From Parvibaculum sp040390855 (GTDB lineage Bacteria; Pseudomonadota; Alphaproteobacteria; Parvibaculales; Parvibaculaceae), in contig JAZJXO010000010.1 in the NCBI GenBank assembly GCA_040390855.1, positions 29,962 through 93,961 of the forward strand: a stretch of DNA of 64,000 bases, read 5' to 3'. The notes under the pieces are model-generated. The model made no database searches. It worked only from the letters and a program-made list of their open reading frames with translations, and was not told the DNA's origin. The position numbers and the translations under genes are program-made. This document shows, piece by piece, positions 36,009 through 43,799 of the stretch. Position 1 is the first letter of the stretch; each line of letters opens with the position of its first letter.

Positions 36009-37083
36009 CCACCAGCATGTTCGCGTCGAGCCATTTTTTGAGGCTGCCGAGTGCCGGATGCGCGAGATTGCGTTTCAAATATCCCATGGTGCGCGGCATG
36101 TGCGCCATATAGTGCGGTTTGCCGTCACGATGGAGAAGACGGGGCCAGAGGCCGATGAGACGGAGCGCGCGTTCAGCACCAAGCGCTGCGTAGGCCGCAC
36201 GGAACTCATGTTCGTCAAAACCGGAAAGCTCTGATTTGGCACGAGCGACATAAAGTGCGAGCATCGCATTTTCACGCGCGACGGGCACGTCTTTGCGCGC
36301 GTCCTGCAAGAAAGACACAACGTCATAGGCGCGGTTGCCGATCAGTGCATCCTGAAAGTCGATAAGGCCGACGCGTTTGATGCCCTGATTGCGTTTCAAC
36401 CAGATGATGTTGGGCGAATGAAAATCGCGCAGGAACAGCGTGCGCGGACCGGCATCAATGAGCGGGCGCAGGCCAGACCAGACGGCACGGTATTCGGCGC
36501 GCTGATCGGCACTTGCCTCATGGCCCAACACATGCGGGAAGTACCAGTCGAGCGGCACATCAAGCTCGGCTCGGAAAATGCTATCATCAAATTGCGGCAC
36601 GTCATGCATCGTGCCGTCACCGACAGGAAGCGTGAACGGCGCGGGATGGGTTTGCAACGTGATGAGCGCTTCGATACCGGCGCGGTACATTTCATCAAGG
36701 GATACGCCGTCGGGACCGCAGCCCTTATCAATCGCGGGGCCATAGAGGTCGTCTCCGAGGTCTTCGGACAGAAGCAGACCGGCATCAAGGTCACGGGCGT
36801 AAATTTCCGGCGCGGCAAGGCCGTGGCCGTGGAGATAATCGCAGACGGCGACAAAGGGACGGACATCGACCGCGAGATGCGCGATCTGGCTGTAGGATTT
36901 TTGACCTGACGGCACAGCGGCTTCTGGCGCACGCGGCCAGTCCATCAAAACGGCTTCGCCCTTGGGACCTTTGAGACGTTCATAGCGCCGCGTCGAGGCA
37001 TCGCCCGCGAGATCGCGCCGGACGGCATCGCCCCAACCGGCTTGGGCGAGAAAGGCGCGGATCGTTTCGTCGCGTGACGTCAT
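36001..37083 (-). CDS. amgK: Sugar kinase of the aminoglycoside phosphotransferase fold, AmgK-like
   Basis: Kinase-fold protein of about 360 residues. It has the N-terminal DASTRRYERLKGPKGEAVLMD nucleotide loop, a LLSEDLGDDLYG segment, and the catalytic FLRDFHSPNIIWL followed by VGLIDFQDALIGNRAYDVVSFLQD, the APH pattern of catalytic Asp and DxD-type metal site. Paired with murU, it should phosphorylate the anomeric position of recovered MurNAc/GlcNAc. Its frame is open to 37116, but the ATG at 37083 (MTSRDETIRAF) is preferred because the preceding residues do not fit. Confidence 0.85.
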   Translation of the reverse strand: MTSRDETIRAFLAQAGWGDAVRRDLAGDASTRRYERLKGPKGEAVLMDWPRAPEAAVPSGQKSYSQIAHLAVDVRPFVAVCDYLHGHGLAAPEIYARDLDAGLLLSEDLGDDLYGPAIDKGCGPDGVSLDEMYRAGIEALITLQTHPAPFTLPVGDGTMHDVPQFDDSIFRAELDVPLDWYFPHVLGHEASADQRAEYRAVWSGLRPLIDAGPRTLFLRDFHSPNIIWLKRNQGIKRVGLIDFQDALIGNRAYDVVSFLQDARKDVPVARENAMLALYVARAKSELSGFDEHEFRAAYAALGAERALRLIGLWPRLLHRDGKPHYMAHMPRTMGYLKRNLAHPALGSLKKWLDANMLVDA

Positions 37084-37144
37084 GGCGTTCTGGATTTTCC
37101 GGGCAAGGCGAGGCAAGGAGCGGAACTATAGCAAAGCAGTGTCA

Positions 37145-37621
37145 TCACAGGTTTAACGCGTCGAGCCGATTTGCCCAAGGCCCGTATCCGGTGAGATGCA
37201 CTTTGCGCGCGTTGCTGTCGGTGATCGTGAGAACAATATCGAGACGGAAAGCGGGGAGCCGGTCCATGCGGTCGGGCCATTCCATGAGGATCGCCCCTTC
37301 GTCCAGCGCCTCGTTGAGGCCCAGCTCGCGCAATTCCGACGGATCGCCGAGCCGGTAGAGATCGGCATGAGTGATGAGCAGATCGGGTGTGTCGTAAGTC
37401 TGGATCAATGTGAAGGTGGGGCTTGGCACGTCTTCAGCGTCATCGCCAAGCCGCGCCTGGATGATCGCGCGGGCAAGCGCGGATTTGCCGGCGCCGAGAT
37501 CGCCCGTCAGCGTCACGAAGTCGCCCATGGACAACAAGGGCGCGAGCGCACGGCCGAGGGCTACGGTCGCGGCTTCATCGGCAAGCGTCAGGTCGCATGT
37601 CGTATTTGGCAAAAAGGTCAT
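37145..37621 (-). CDS. tsaE: tRNA threonylcarbamoyladenosine biosynthesis ATPase TsaE
   Basis: ATPase of about 158 residues needed, with TsaB/TsaD/TsaC, to make t6A37 in tRNAs. Walker A is TLTGDLGAGKSALARAI, and SPTFTLIQTY and LYRLGDPSELRELGLNEAL are typical. The closing ILMEWPDRMDRLPAF contains the conserved EWP motif. The frame is open to 37708, but the ATG at 37621 gives the family's usual length; the ribosome binding site is not distinctive for either. It is the first gene of the tsaE-amgK-murU-addB-addA run and is divergent from a PAS protein. Confidence 0.92.
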   Translation of the reverse strand: MTFLPNTTCDLTLADEAATVALGRALAPLLSMGDFVTLTGDLGAGKSALARAIIQARLGDDAEDVPSPTFTLIQTYDTPDLLITHADLYRLGDPSELRELGLNEALDEGAILMEWPDRMDRLPAFRLDIVLTITDSNARKVHLTGYGPWANRLDALNL

Positions 37622-37731
37622 GGGCGCATGGAGGCAAATCGAATGTGGTTTGTCAATTTCGGGCTGAACTTGCGCCTGAAGGGCGGCAAAAACATTCGTT
37701 TTAAGCATGGTTTAACGGGCTTGGGCGGAAG

Positions 37732-38376
37732 ATGGGCGAGCCTGGACAGGCTCAGGATGTTTCAGAGGATCAGATGGGCGGACGTCAGTTGGGGAGTTTG
37801 GCGCAAATTTCGGCGGAAGAGGTTCTTGAGCAGCAGGGCGAGATGGCCCGCGTTGACAAGGCCTATGCAAGCGTCGATCCGCAGGAGCTGACCTGTCCGG
37901 CACAGAAAGCGGTTCACGCCTATTGGAACCAGAAGCGTGGCGCACGCACCATGCCCGCGCGCGCCGACATCAACCCTGTCGATCTGCGCGAGCATCTGGG
38001 CTGGATTATGATGGTCGAGGTTCTCGACGATATGGCAGACTTCCGCTACCGGCTGATCGGCACCAAGGTCACGCGCTATTTTGTCAATAACAGCACGGGC
38101 CAGACCGTGAGTGACGTTTTCAGACCTTTCGGTGCGGGAGTTGTCAAAGGTGTGCAGGCCGTCTATCGCAAAGTGGCGCGCGACCGTATTGTCGTGAGGG
38201 CGCATGGCGAGGCGGACTGGCTCACCGACTGGAAAGCGAGCCCGCGCGGATTTCCTCATTTTGACAGTCTGATGCTGCCGCTGTCGGATGACGACAAGGT
38301 CTGCAACATGATGATGATCGTCTTCACTTTCGACTACGCCCATGTGCTGTCACAATCCGAGGATGCGCTGGGGTAG
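37732..38376 (+). CDS. PAS_5-type domain protein
   Basis: Soluble protein of 214 residues with no output domain. From residue ~65 it matches the PAS_5 fold: AYWNQKRGARTMPARADINPVDLREHL, then FRYRLIGTKVTRYFVNNSTGQTVSDVF, and a closing strand MLPLSDDDKVCNMMMIV. The first 60 residues are variable and acidic. Proteins of this type are numerous in alphaproteobacteria, usually of unknown ligand and function. It is divergent from tsaE and shares its core motifs with the product of 60653-61153, so the two are paralogs. Confidence 0.8.
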   Translation: MGEPGQAQDVSEDQMGGRQLGSLAQISAEEVLEQQGEMARVDKAYASVDPQELTCPAQKAVHAYWNQKRGARTMPARADINPVDLREHLGWIMMVEVLDDMADFRYRLIGTKVTRYFVNNSTGQTVSDVFRPFGAGVVKGVQAVYRKVARDRIVVRAHGEADWLTDWKASPRGFPHFDSLMLPLSDDDKVCNMMMIVFTFDYAHVLSQSEDALG

Positions 38377-38484
38377 AGATTCAGCCCCGACTTCACTCCA
38401 CTTCCAGTGTCCCCACCCCCCGCGTTTTGAACTTGCCCCCAAGGGCTCTAAAGGGGATTTAGAACGATCTTCAAAGAAAGAAGT

Positions 38485-38498
38485 TGACGCATGCGTCA
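38485..38498. promoter_or_regulatory. 14-base perfect palindrome upstream of the ferredoxin reductase gene
   Basis: TGACGCATGCGTCA reads the same on both strands and lies about 140 bases before the reductase start, within a 263-base non-coding region. A TTGACG overlapping its left half could be a -35 element, although no good -10 lies at the right distance. A second, smaller hairpin (ACGGGCA/TGCCCGT) sits at 38551-38570. It may be the operator of an unlinked regulator. Confidence 0.4.
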
Positions 38499-38639
38499 TT
38501 TTTATGGCGTTGTCTCGTTTGTGAATGCCGGATGCTGTATCCATGGCGTGACGGGCAGAGCTTTGCCCGTTAAAAGGTGTACCGGTTCATTGATCAAGGT
38601 CGCGGAAACAAGCGGCTCACAAGGGGGAGCGGAACAGCC

Positions 38640-39878
38640 ATGAGCGCGGGCAACGAGACGGGCATTGTCATCATCGGCGCAGGTCAGGCGGCCTCGCAGG
38701 CGGTCGTGTCGCTGCGCATGGAAGGCTATGACGGCGCGATCACGATGATCGGCGATGAGGCAGAACCGCCCTATCAGCGCCCGCCCCTGTCGAAGAAATT
38801 TCTGGCTGGTGAAATCGGCTTTGACCGCGTGGCACTGAAGCCTGCCGAATTTTATACGGGTGCCAACTGCCGGTTGCTTCTGTCGACCCGCGCAACCGCG
38901 ATTGACACACATGCCAAGACCGTCGCGACCGGCGACGGGCAGGTCATTCCTTATACGAAACTGTTGATCGCTACGGGCAGCCGCGTGCGCGAGATCAATG
39001 TGCCCGGCTTTGACCTTGAAGGAGTGCACTATCTGCGCTCGGTCGGCGATGTGCATGAGATCCAGAGCCATTTCAAAACCGGCGCGAAGCTGGTCGTGGT
39101 GGGCGGCGGCTATATCGGACTGGAAGTCGCCGCTGTTGCAAAGAAAAACGGCCTGTCAGTGACGGTGCTTGAAACGGCTGACCGCGTGCTCGCCCGCGTT
39201 GTTGATCCCATTGTCTCGCATTTTTATGAACGCGTACACCGCGAAGCGGGCGTTGACATTCTCACCGGCGTCACCGTCACGGGCTTTGAAGGCAAGGACG
39301 GCAAGGTGACCGGCGTGGACACAGGCGACGGGCGCATTGTGCCTTGCGATTTTGTTGTTGTCGGCATCGGCATTATTCCGAATACGGAGCTTGCTGTGAA
39401 TGCGGGTCTCCATGTCGAGAACGGCATTGTCGTTGACGAAATGACGCGCACATCGAATGCCGACATTTTTGCCGCCGGCGATTGCACCAATCACCCGAAC
39501 GGCACATTTGATCGCCGCTTGCGGCTTGAAAGCGTGCAGAACGCGATCGAGCAGGGCAAGACAGCGGCAGCCGCAATGATGGGGAAAGACAAGCCCTATG
39601 ATCAGGTGCCGTGGTTCTGGTCGGATCAATATGATCTCAAATTGCAGATCGCGGGGCTGTCGCAGGGCTATACGCAAGCTGTGACGCGCGGTCGTCCGGA
39701 TACGGATAATAACTTCGCGGTCTTCTATCTCAAAGACGGCGTGCTGATCGCCGTTGATGCGGTGAACCGTCCGCCGGAATTTATGATGTCTAAACTGCTC
39801 ATTGCGCAACACGCGAAGCTCGATCCGGCGCGGCTGGCGGATGAAACTATTCATATGAAAGAAGTGGCGAAGGCGTAG
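38640..39878 (+). CDS. NAD(P)H-dependent ferredoxin/rubredoxin reductase (FAD)
   Basis: Flavoprotein of 412 residues of the rhodocoxin/putidaredoxin reductase group, passing electrons from NAD(P)H to a small iron-sulfur protein. The FAD-binding Rossmann motif is IVIIGAGQAASQAV at residue ~8, EPPYQRPPLSKKFLAGE is the typical second segment, VVVGGGYIGLEVAA is the NAD(P)H-binding motif, and DIFAAGDCTNH closes the FAD site. The ATG at 38640 has a strong AAGGGGGAG ahead; the open frame to 38577 is not used. A 2Fe-2S ferredoxin gene follows 51 bases later, so both likely feed a P450 or Rieske oxygenase encoded elsewhere. Confidence 0.93.
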   Translation: MSAGNETGIVIIGAGQAASQAVVSLRMEGYDGAITMIGDEAEPPYQRPPLSKKFLAGEIGFDRVALKPAEFYTGANCRLLLSTRATAIDTHAKTVATGDGQVIPYTKLLIATGSRVREINVPGFDLEGVHYLRSVGDVHEIQSHFKTGAKLVVVGGGYIGLEVAAVAKKNGLSVTVLETADRVLARVVDPIVSHFYERVHREAGVDILTGVTVTGFEGKDGKVTGVDTGDGRIVPCDFVVVGIGIIPNTELAVNAGLHVENGIVVDEMTRTSNADIFAAGDCTNHPNGTFDRRLRLESVQNAIEQGKTAAAAMMGKDKPYDQVPWFWSDQYDLKLQIAGLSQGYTQAVTRGRPDTDNNFAVFYLKDGVLIAVDAVNRPPEFMMSKLLIAQHAKLDPARLADETIHMKEVAKA

Positions 39879-39929
39879 CTCTTATCTCCAACGCCTGCGA
39901 ATAACAAACGAGTCAGAGGAACATCGGAT

Positions 39930-40250
39930 ATGACGAAAGTTACGTTCATCGAACAGAACGGCAAAGAACATACACTGGACGTGGCAGACGGATTGACGCT
40001 GATGGAAGCGGCAACCAACGCGATGGTCCCCGGCATTGACGGCGATTGCGGCGGGGCCTGCGCCTGCGCAACCTGCATGGTGTTTGTCCCCGCTGAATGG
40101 GAAGGCAAGCTGGCCGAAAAAGAAGCGATGGAAGACACGATGCTCGATTTCTGCGAGCACGCAGCGGGAAATTCGCGCCTTGCCTGCCAGATCAAAGTGT
40201 CACCGGCGCTGGAAGGCATCCGCGTGACGATGCCCGAGTCGCAACACTGA
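39930..40250 (+). CDS. 2Fe-2S ferredoxin, adrenodoxin/putidaredoxin type
   Basis: Electron carrier of 106 residues. Cluster ligands are in DGDCGGACACATCMVF (C-x5-C-x2-C) and a fourth Cys in SRLACQIKV, the vertebrate-adrenodoxin pattern. The C-terminus ends RVTMPESQH. The stop codon lies inside the first unit of a 31-base tandem repeat with hairpins, so the last few codons may have been changed by that duplication. It follows the ferredoxin reductase and should be its partner. Confidence 0.93.
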   Translation: MTKVTFIEQNGKEHTLDVADGLTLMEAATNAMVPGIDGDCGGACACATCMVFVPAEWEGKLAEKEAMEDTMLDFCEHAAGNSRLACQIKVSPALEGIRVTMPESQH

Positions 40251-40300
40251 TGTGTTGCCGGGGCCCGAGTCGCAACACTGACGTGTTGCCGGGGGCCCGA
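40233..40300 (+). repeat. 31-base tandem repeat carrying a hairpin, overlapping the ferredoxin stop
   Basis: Units start at 40233 and 40264 (31 and 32 bases, one transition apart), with the first five bases of a third at 40296. Each begins CCCGAGTC and contains GCAACAC-TGAY-GTGTTGC, a 7-base-pair perfect hairpin (40241-40258 and 40272-40289). The first unit encodes the last residues and stop of the ferredoxin, so the duplication starts inside the gene. Confidence 0.85.
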
Positions 40301-40353
40301 ACACCCGCACCGATTTGATTTTCGTCATTACAAATGAAATGACGTTGTAAATA

Positions 40354-40388
40354 AAAAGCCCGCCTCTCTTGATGAGAGGCGGGCTTTT
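40354..40388. terminator. Strong bidirectional terminator after the ferredoxin gene
   Basis: A perfect 15-base-pair stem, AAAAGCCCGCCTCTC/GAGAGGCGGGCTTTT, with a 5-base loop ends in T on one strand and starts with A on the other, so it can terminate in both directions. It closes the ferredoxin reductase/ferredoxin transcript ahead of the SRPBCC gene. Confidence 0.92.
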
Positions 40389-40532
40389 CCATGCGGGTCC
40401 TTTATTTCGCCGGTTCGGCATCTGCCGTGATGCATGGAAGGGCATTGATCAATTCGGTACAAAACGGATGATCAATACTTCTAAGATATTCTGTATCATA
40501 TCAGGCTTGGGGTTCGGGTTCGGGGGCGCGTT

Positions 40533-41099
40533 GTGTTGAAGAGAATTCTGCCGGGTCTTGGCGGCGTTATTGTGCTTTTCCTTGTCGTTGTGCTGGTGCT
40601 TGCCGCCATGAAGCCCGACACGGTCAGCGTCTCCCATACAGTCACGATCAATGCACCGGCGGGCAAAATTATCCCGCTGGTGACAAACTTCCGCAACTGG
40701 GTGCTCTGGTCGCCTTATGAAAAGGGCGATCCCGACATGAAGCGCACTTACGGCAATGAAAGTGCGCCCATCTATATGGGCATCAACTCGACCTATGAAT
40801 GGGCAGGGGACGGCAAAGTCGGCGAAGGACGTATGCGCATTGCCGAAGTGAAACTGCTCAAAGACGAAACGGACATTCTGATCAAGCTCGACTTTATCAA
40901 TCCGTTCCAAGCGCAGAATGACGCCACCTTCAAATTCGTCGCGACGAGCCCGACGGTGACGCAAGTGACATGGACAATGTCGGGGCCTGTAACCTTCTTT
41001 CCGAAAATCATCCATGTGCTGTTTGATATGGACAAGATGATCGGCGATCAGTTTCAGCAGGGCCTGAATGACCTCAAGGCGCTGGCGGAAAAACCCTAG
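40533..41099 (+). CDS. Membrane-anchored SRPBCC (polyketide cyclase-like) protein
   Basis: Protein of 188 residues: an N-terminal hydrophobic segment (residues ~6-27, GLGGVIVLFLVVVLVLAAM) and a START-like SRPBCC domain with ITINAPAGKIIPLVTNFRNWVLWSPYE-type opening (seen as VSHTVTINAPAGKIIPL then NWVLWSPYEKGDP) and a closing helix GDQFQQGLNDLKALAEK. Such proteins bind hydrophobic small molecules; no enzyme function is known for the family. The start is GTG at 40533. It is transcribed separately from the ferredoxin gene, behind its terminator. Confidence 0.82.
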   Translation: MLKRILPGLGGVIVLFLVVVLVLAAMKPDTVSVSHTVTINAPAGKIIPLVTNFRNWVLWSPYEKGDPDMKRTYGNESAPIYMGINSTYEWAGDGKVGEGRMRIAEVKLLKDETDILIKLDFINPFQAQNDATFKFVATSPTVTQVTWTMSGPVTFFPKIIHVLFDMDKMIGDQFQQGLNDLKALAEKP

Positions 41100-41138
41100 C
41101 CGGAAACGGGCGGCAATGTACCCGGTGGCGGTGTCATC

Positions 41139-42008
41139 TCAGAGAGGCGGCGGCAGGGGCGTGAACTCCCCATTGTCGAGATCGGGAAGTTTCATGCGGC
41201 CTGAAGCATAGTCGGCACGGGCCTCGGCGATACGCTCTTTGGATGACGAGACAAAATTCCAGTCGATGAAACGCTGGCCGACGGGGTCGCCACCCAAGAT
41301 CATCACGATCGCGTTTTCGCGGGCGGTAAGGACAGGTGCGTCGCCTGACGAGAAGGTTGCCATTGTGCCTGCGGCGATGGTCCGGCCTTCGGCGTCAACG
41401 CTGCCGGTGACAACATAAGCGGCGCGCTCGGCATATTCGGTCGGCAGCGCGAGTTTTGTGCCTGACGCGATTTCAGCATGGGCATAGAACATCGGCGAAT
41501 GGGTTTTCACCGATTGCCTGCCAAAGGCACGCCCAGCGATCAGCCGCATGGAGAGGCCCTTGTCGGTGATCATCGGCAGGTCGTCCGCACCGTAATGGGC
41601 GAAAGCGGGATCGACCTCCTCCTCGCCGTCGGGGAGCGCGACCCAGGCCTGAATACCGTGGATCATATCGCCTTCCGCCCGCGCCTTTTCAAAGCGTTCC
41701 GAATGGGTGATGCCGCGCCCTGCCGTCATCCAGTTCACTTCGCCCGGCTCGATCGCAAGGGCGGAACCGACACTGTCACGATGCATGATCTGGCCGCTGA
41801 AAAGATAGGTGACAGTGGACAGGCCGATATGGGGATGGGGGCGCACATCGAGGCTTTTCGGGATGCCTGCGTCGAAGCGCACAGGGCCCATGTGATCGAA
41901 GAAGATGAAAGGGCCAACCATGCGCTGCGGCGCGTAAGGCAGCACGCGCCCGACTTTGAAGCCGCCGCCGAGGTCACGCGAGCGCTCGGTGATGAGATGG
42001 GTGATCAT
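41139..42008 (-). CDS. Pirin-family bicupin protein
   Basis: Protein of 289 residues with two cupin domains. The N-terminal cupin has the metal ligands in RPHPHIGLSTVTYLFSG and MHRDSVGS, followed by the pirin motif VNWMTAGRGITHSER. The C-terminal cupin ends with the Pirin_C-like LILGGDPVGQRFIDWNFVSSS. Pirins can be quercetinases, redox sensors or transcription cofactors; which applies here is open. It lies 51 bases downstream of the MATE gene on the same strand. Confidence 0.9.
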   Translation of the reverse strand: MITHLITERSRDLGGGFKVGRVLPYAPQRMVGPFIFFDHMGPVRFDAGIPKSLDVRPHPHIGLSTVTYLFSGQIMHRDSVGSALAIEPGEVNWMTAGRGITHSERFEKARAEGDMIHGIQAWVALPDGEEEVDPAFAHYGADDLPMITDKGLSMRLIAGRAFGRQSVKTHSPMFYAHAEIASGTKLALPTEYAERAAYVVTGSVDAEGRTIAAGTMATFSSGDAPVLTARENAIVMILGGDPVGQRFIDWNFVSSSKERIAEARADYASGRMKLPDLDNGEFTPLPPPL

Positions 42009-42059
42009 GCGTGCCTCACATATTGGCCGAATTTAGACAGGGAGGGTTCCGGCGTTCCT

Positions 42060-43487
42060 CTATTCCCAGTGTCGCCGGAAAGCGGCCCGCCAATCAACCT
42101 CGGCAAGATGAATGAAACGCATGGTCATGGCGATGGCGGCGACCGCAAGCGCGATGACGAAGGCGATCCAGACACCGGCCCCTTGCAAGCCCAGATGGAA
42201 CGCAAAGAACCACGCCAAAGGTGTGCCGACGAGCCAGTAACTGGCGCCCGCAATCCACAGGGGACCGTTGGCATCTTTCAAACCGCGCAGGCTCAAGGAG
42301 GCGACCACCTGCATCGTATCGAATATCTGGAAGGCCGCGCCGATGCGCAGGAACATGACGGCGAGCGCGATGACGCCGGTATTTTCCGGCACTTCAGGAT
42401 CGAGATAGAGGCCGATGATCGAGGGTGCAAAAACCGCCAGCACGATGCCGCTCAGTGACATGAAGCCCAGCGAGATGAGCATGGCCGCACCACCGGCACG
42501 GCGCACACGATGACCATCCTCCGCACCGGCGGCCAGACCGATACGGACCGTTGCCGCCGTCGCCACACCCAGCGGCACCATGAACAAAAGCGCCACCACA
42601 TTGAGCGCGACCTGATGGGCCGCCACGCTGTCGGTGCCGAAATAGCCCATCATCATCGTGCCGAGATTGAAGAACATGGCTTCAAAAATAATCGTGAAAG
42701 CGATGGGCATACCGAGATGGATCACTTCTTTCAGGGCGGGCCAGTCAGCCTGGAAAAAGCCACGGAAAATCTTATAGCGTGCGAGATCGGGCGTAAGGAA
42801 GATCACGCCCAGCATGGCAACGAAACTGAAGAAGAACGAGGCGGCGCTGGCGATGCCCGCCCCCATCAGCCCCAGACGCGGCGCACCGAAATGGCCGAAG
42901 ATGAGCGCATAGGCGACCAAAGCATTGAAGGCAATGGTGAGGCCCATGACGATGAGCGGGGCGTTGGGGCGCGAGAGCGCTGTCGCATAACCGCGCAACA
43001 CGTTGAACAAAGTCGTGAAGACAAAACCGAAGCTCAACATCTGCACGAAAAGACCGGCATTGGCCGCGAGATCCTTCGGCTGGCCGATGGCGACGAGCAT
43101 GTCACCGGCATACCAGAGAAAGGCGATCTGGAGCGGCGTCATGGCGATGATCGCCCAGAGCGCCATGCGCATGGCGTGGCGCACATCAACCACATTGGCG
43201 CGGTCGGCCCCCAGAATATGCGCAATCATAGGCTGGACGGCGACGGCAGGACCCATCGCCAGAACCCACATGGCATAGTAGAGGCTGAGGCCCAGAGCGG
43301 AGGCTGCCAGCGCATCTTTGGAGTAAGCACCGAGAAGAAGCACATCAATCGTGCCAATGCCCATTTGCGTGAGTTGCGTGACAACGACGGGAGCGGCAAG
43401 GATCAGCAACTCGCGCGCTTCGATGAAGAAGGGACGTGGTGCTTTCACGGGCGTTTGCAGTTCGACGGGGGTCAGAAGTTCGGTCAT
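42060..43487 (-). CDS. MATE-family efflux transporter, NorM-like
   Basis: Inner-membrane exporter of 475 residues using a Na+ or H+ gradient to expel cationic drugs and metabolites. About twelve hydrophobic segments are visible, with the MATE motifs LAAPVVVTQLTQMGIGTIDVLLLG in the first helices and LGMPIAFTIIFEAMFFNLGTMMMGYFG in the seventh. The architecture is two homologous halves of six segments. It is probably cotranscribed with the pirin gene downstream. Confidence 0.92.
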   Translation of the reverse strand: MTELLTPVELQTPVKAPRPFFIEARELLILAAPVVVTQLTQMGIGTIDVLLLGAYSKDALAASALGLSLYYAMWVLAMGPAVAVQPMIAHILGADRANVVDVRHAMRMALWAIIAMTPLQIAFLWYAGDMLVAIGQPKDLAANAGLFVQMLSFGFVFTTLFNVLRGYATALSRPNAPLIVMGLTIAFNALVAYALIFGHFGAPRLGLMGAGIASAASFFFSFVAMLGVIFLTPDLARYKIFRGFFQADWPALKEVIHLGMPIAFTIIFEAMFFNLGTMMMGYFGTDSVAAHQVALNVVALLFMVPLGVATAATVRIGLAAGAEDGHRVRRAGGAAMLISLGFMSLSGIVLAVFAPSIIGLYLDPEVPENTGVIALAVMFLRIGAAFQIFDTMQVVASLSLRGLKDANGPLWIAGASYWLVGTPLAWFFAFHLGLQGAGVWIAFVIALAVAAIAMTMRFIHLAEVDWRAAFRRHWE

Positions 43488-43542
43488 GGTTCAGGTCTTT
43501 TTTGCCCGAAGCCGAAGCGCAAAGAGAGGGACTGCTGGTCAC

Positions 43543-43578
43543 AAAAAACCCTCCGTGCGGTTCATGGCCTCGGAGGGT
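43543..43578 (-). terminator. Minus-strand terminator downstream of divL
   Basis: ACCCTCCG/CGGAGGGT form an 8-base-pair stem with a 15-base loop, followed on the minus strand by TTTTTT. It separates divL and the small frame at 43607-43735 from the MATE gene. Confidence 0.8.
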
Positions 43579-43606
43579 GGATCCTTTAAGATCGTTACAA
43601 CGGGGT

Positions 43607-43735
43607 TCAGTCCGCCTGTTTCTCCCGAGATGAGCCTTGCTTGGTGCCGACAACGGGGCCGGTGTCACCAAGCACGCACGACATCACAAGGACGCCGTCT
43701 GGCTTCTTCCCTGAAATGTTTGTGATGCTGCTCAT
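43607..43735 (-). CDS. Possible 42-residue protein downstream of divL
   Basis: In the 312-base gap between the MATE start and the divL stop, the minus strand is open from ATG 43735 to TGA 43607, beginning MSSITNISGKKPDGVLVMSC. It sits 64 bases after divL and just ahead of a terminator, so it would be transcribed with divL. No family is recognised and the ribosome binding site (AGAGTGG) is modest. It could equally be an untranslated 3' region. Confidence 0.3.
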   Translation of the reverse strand: MSSITNISGKKPDGVLVMSCVLGDTGPVVGTKQGSSREKQAD

Positions 43736-43799
43736 CAGTGGTCCACTCTTGGATAGTTTTGGGCAAACAAGCCCGGGGCCAAGACGGATACGCCTCCGC

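Noticed and set aside
38551..38570. Small hairpin ACGGGCA/TGCCCGT in the leader of the ferredoxin reductase gene
   Set aside because: Seven-pair stem followed by TAAAAG and not a T run; no riboswitch features recognised.
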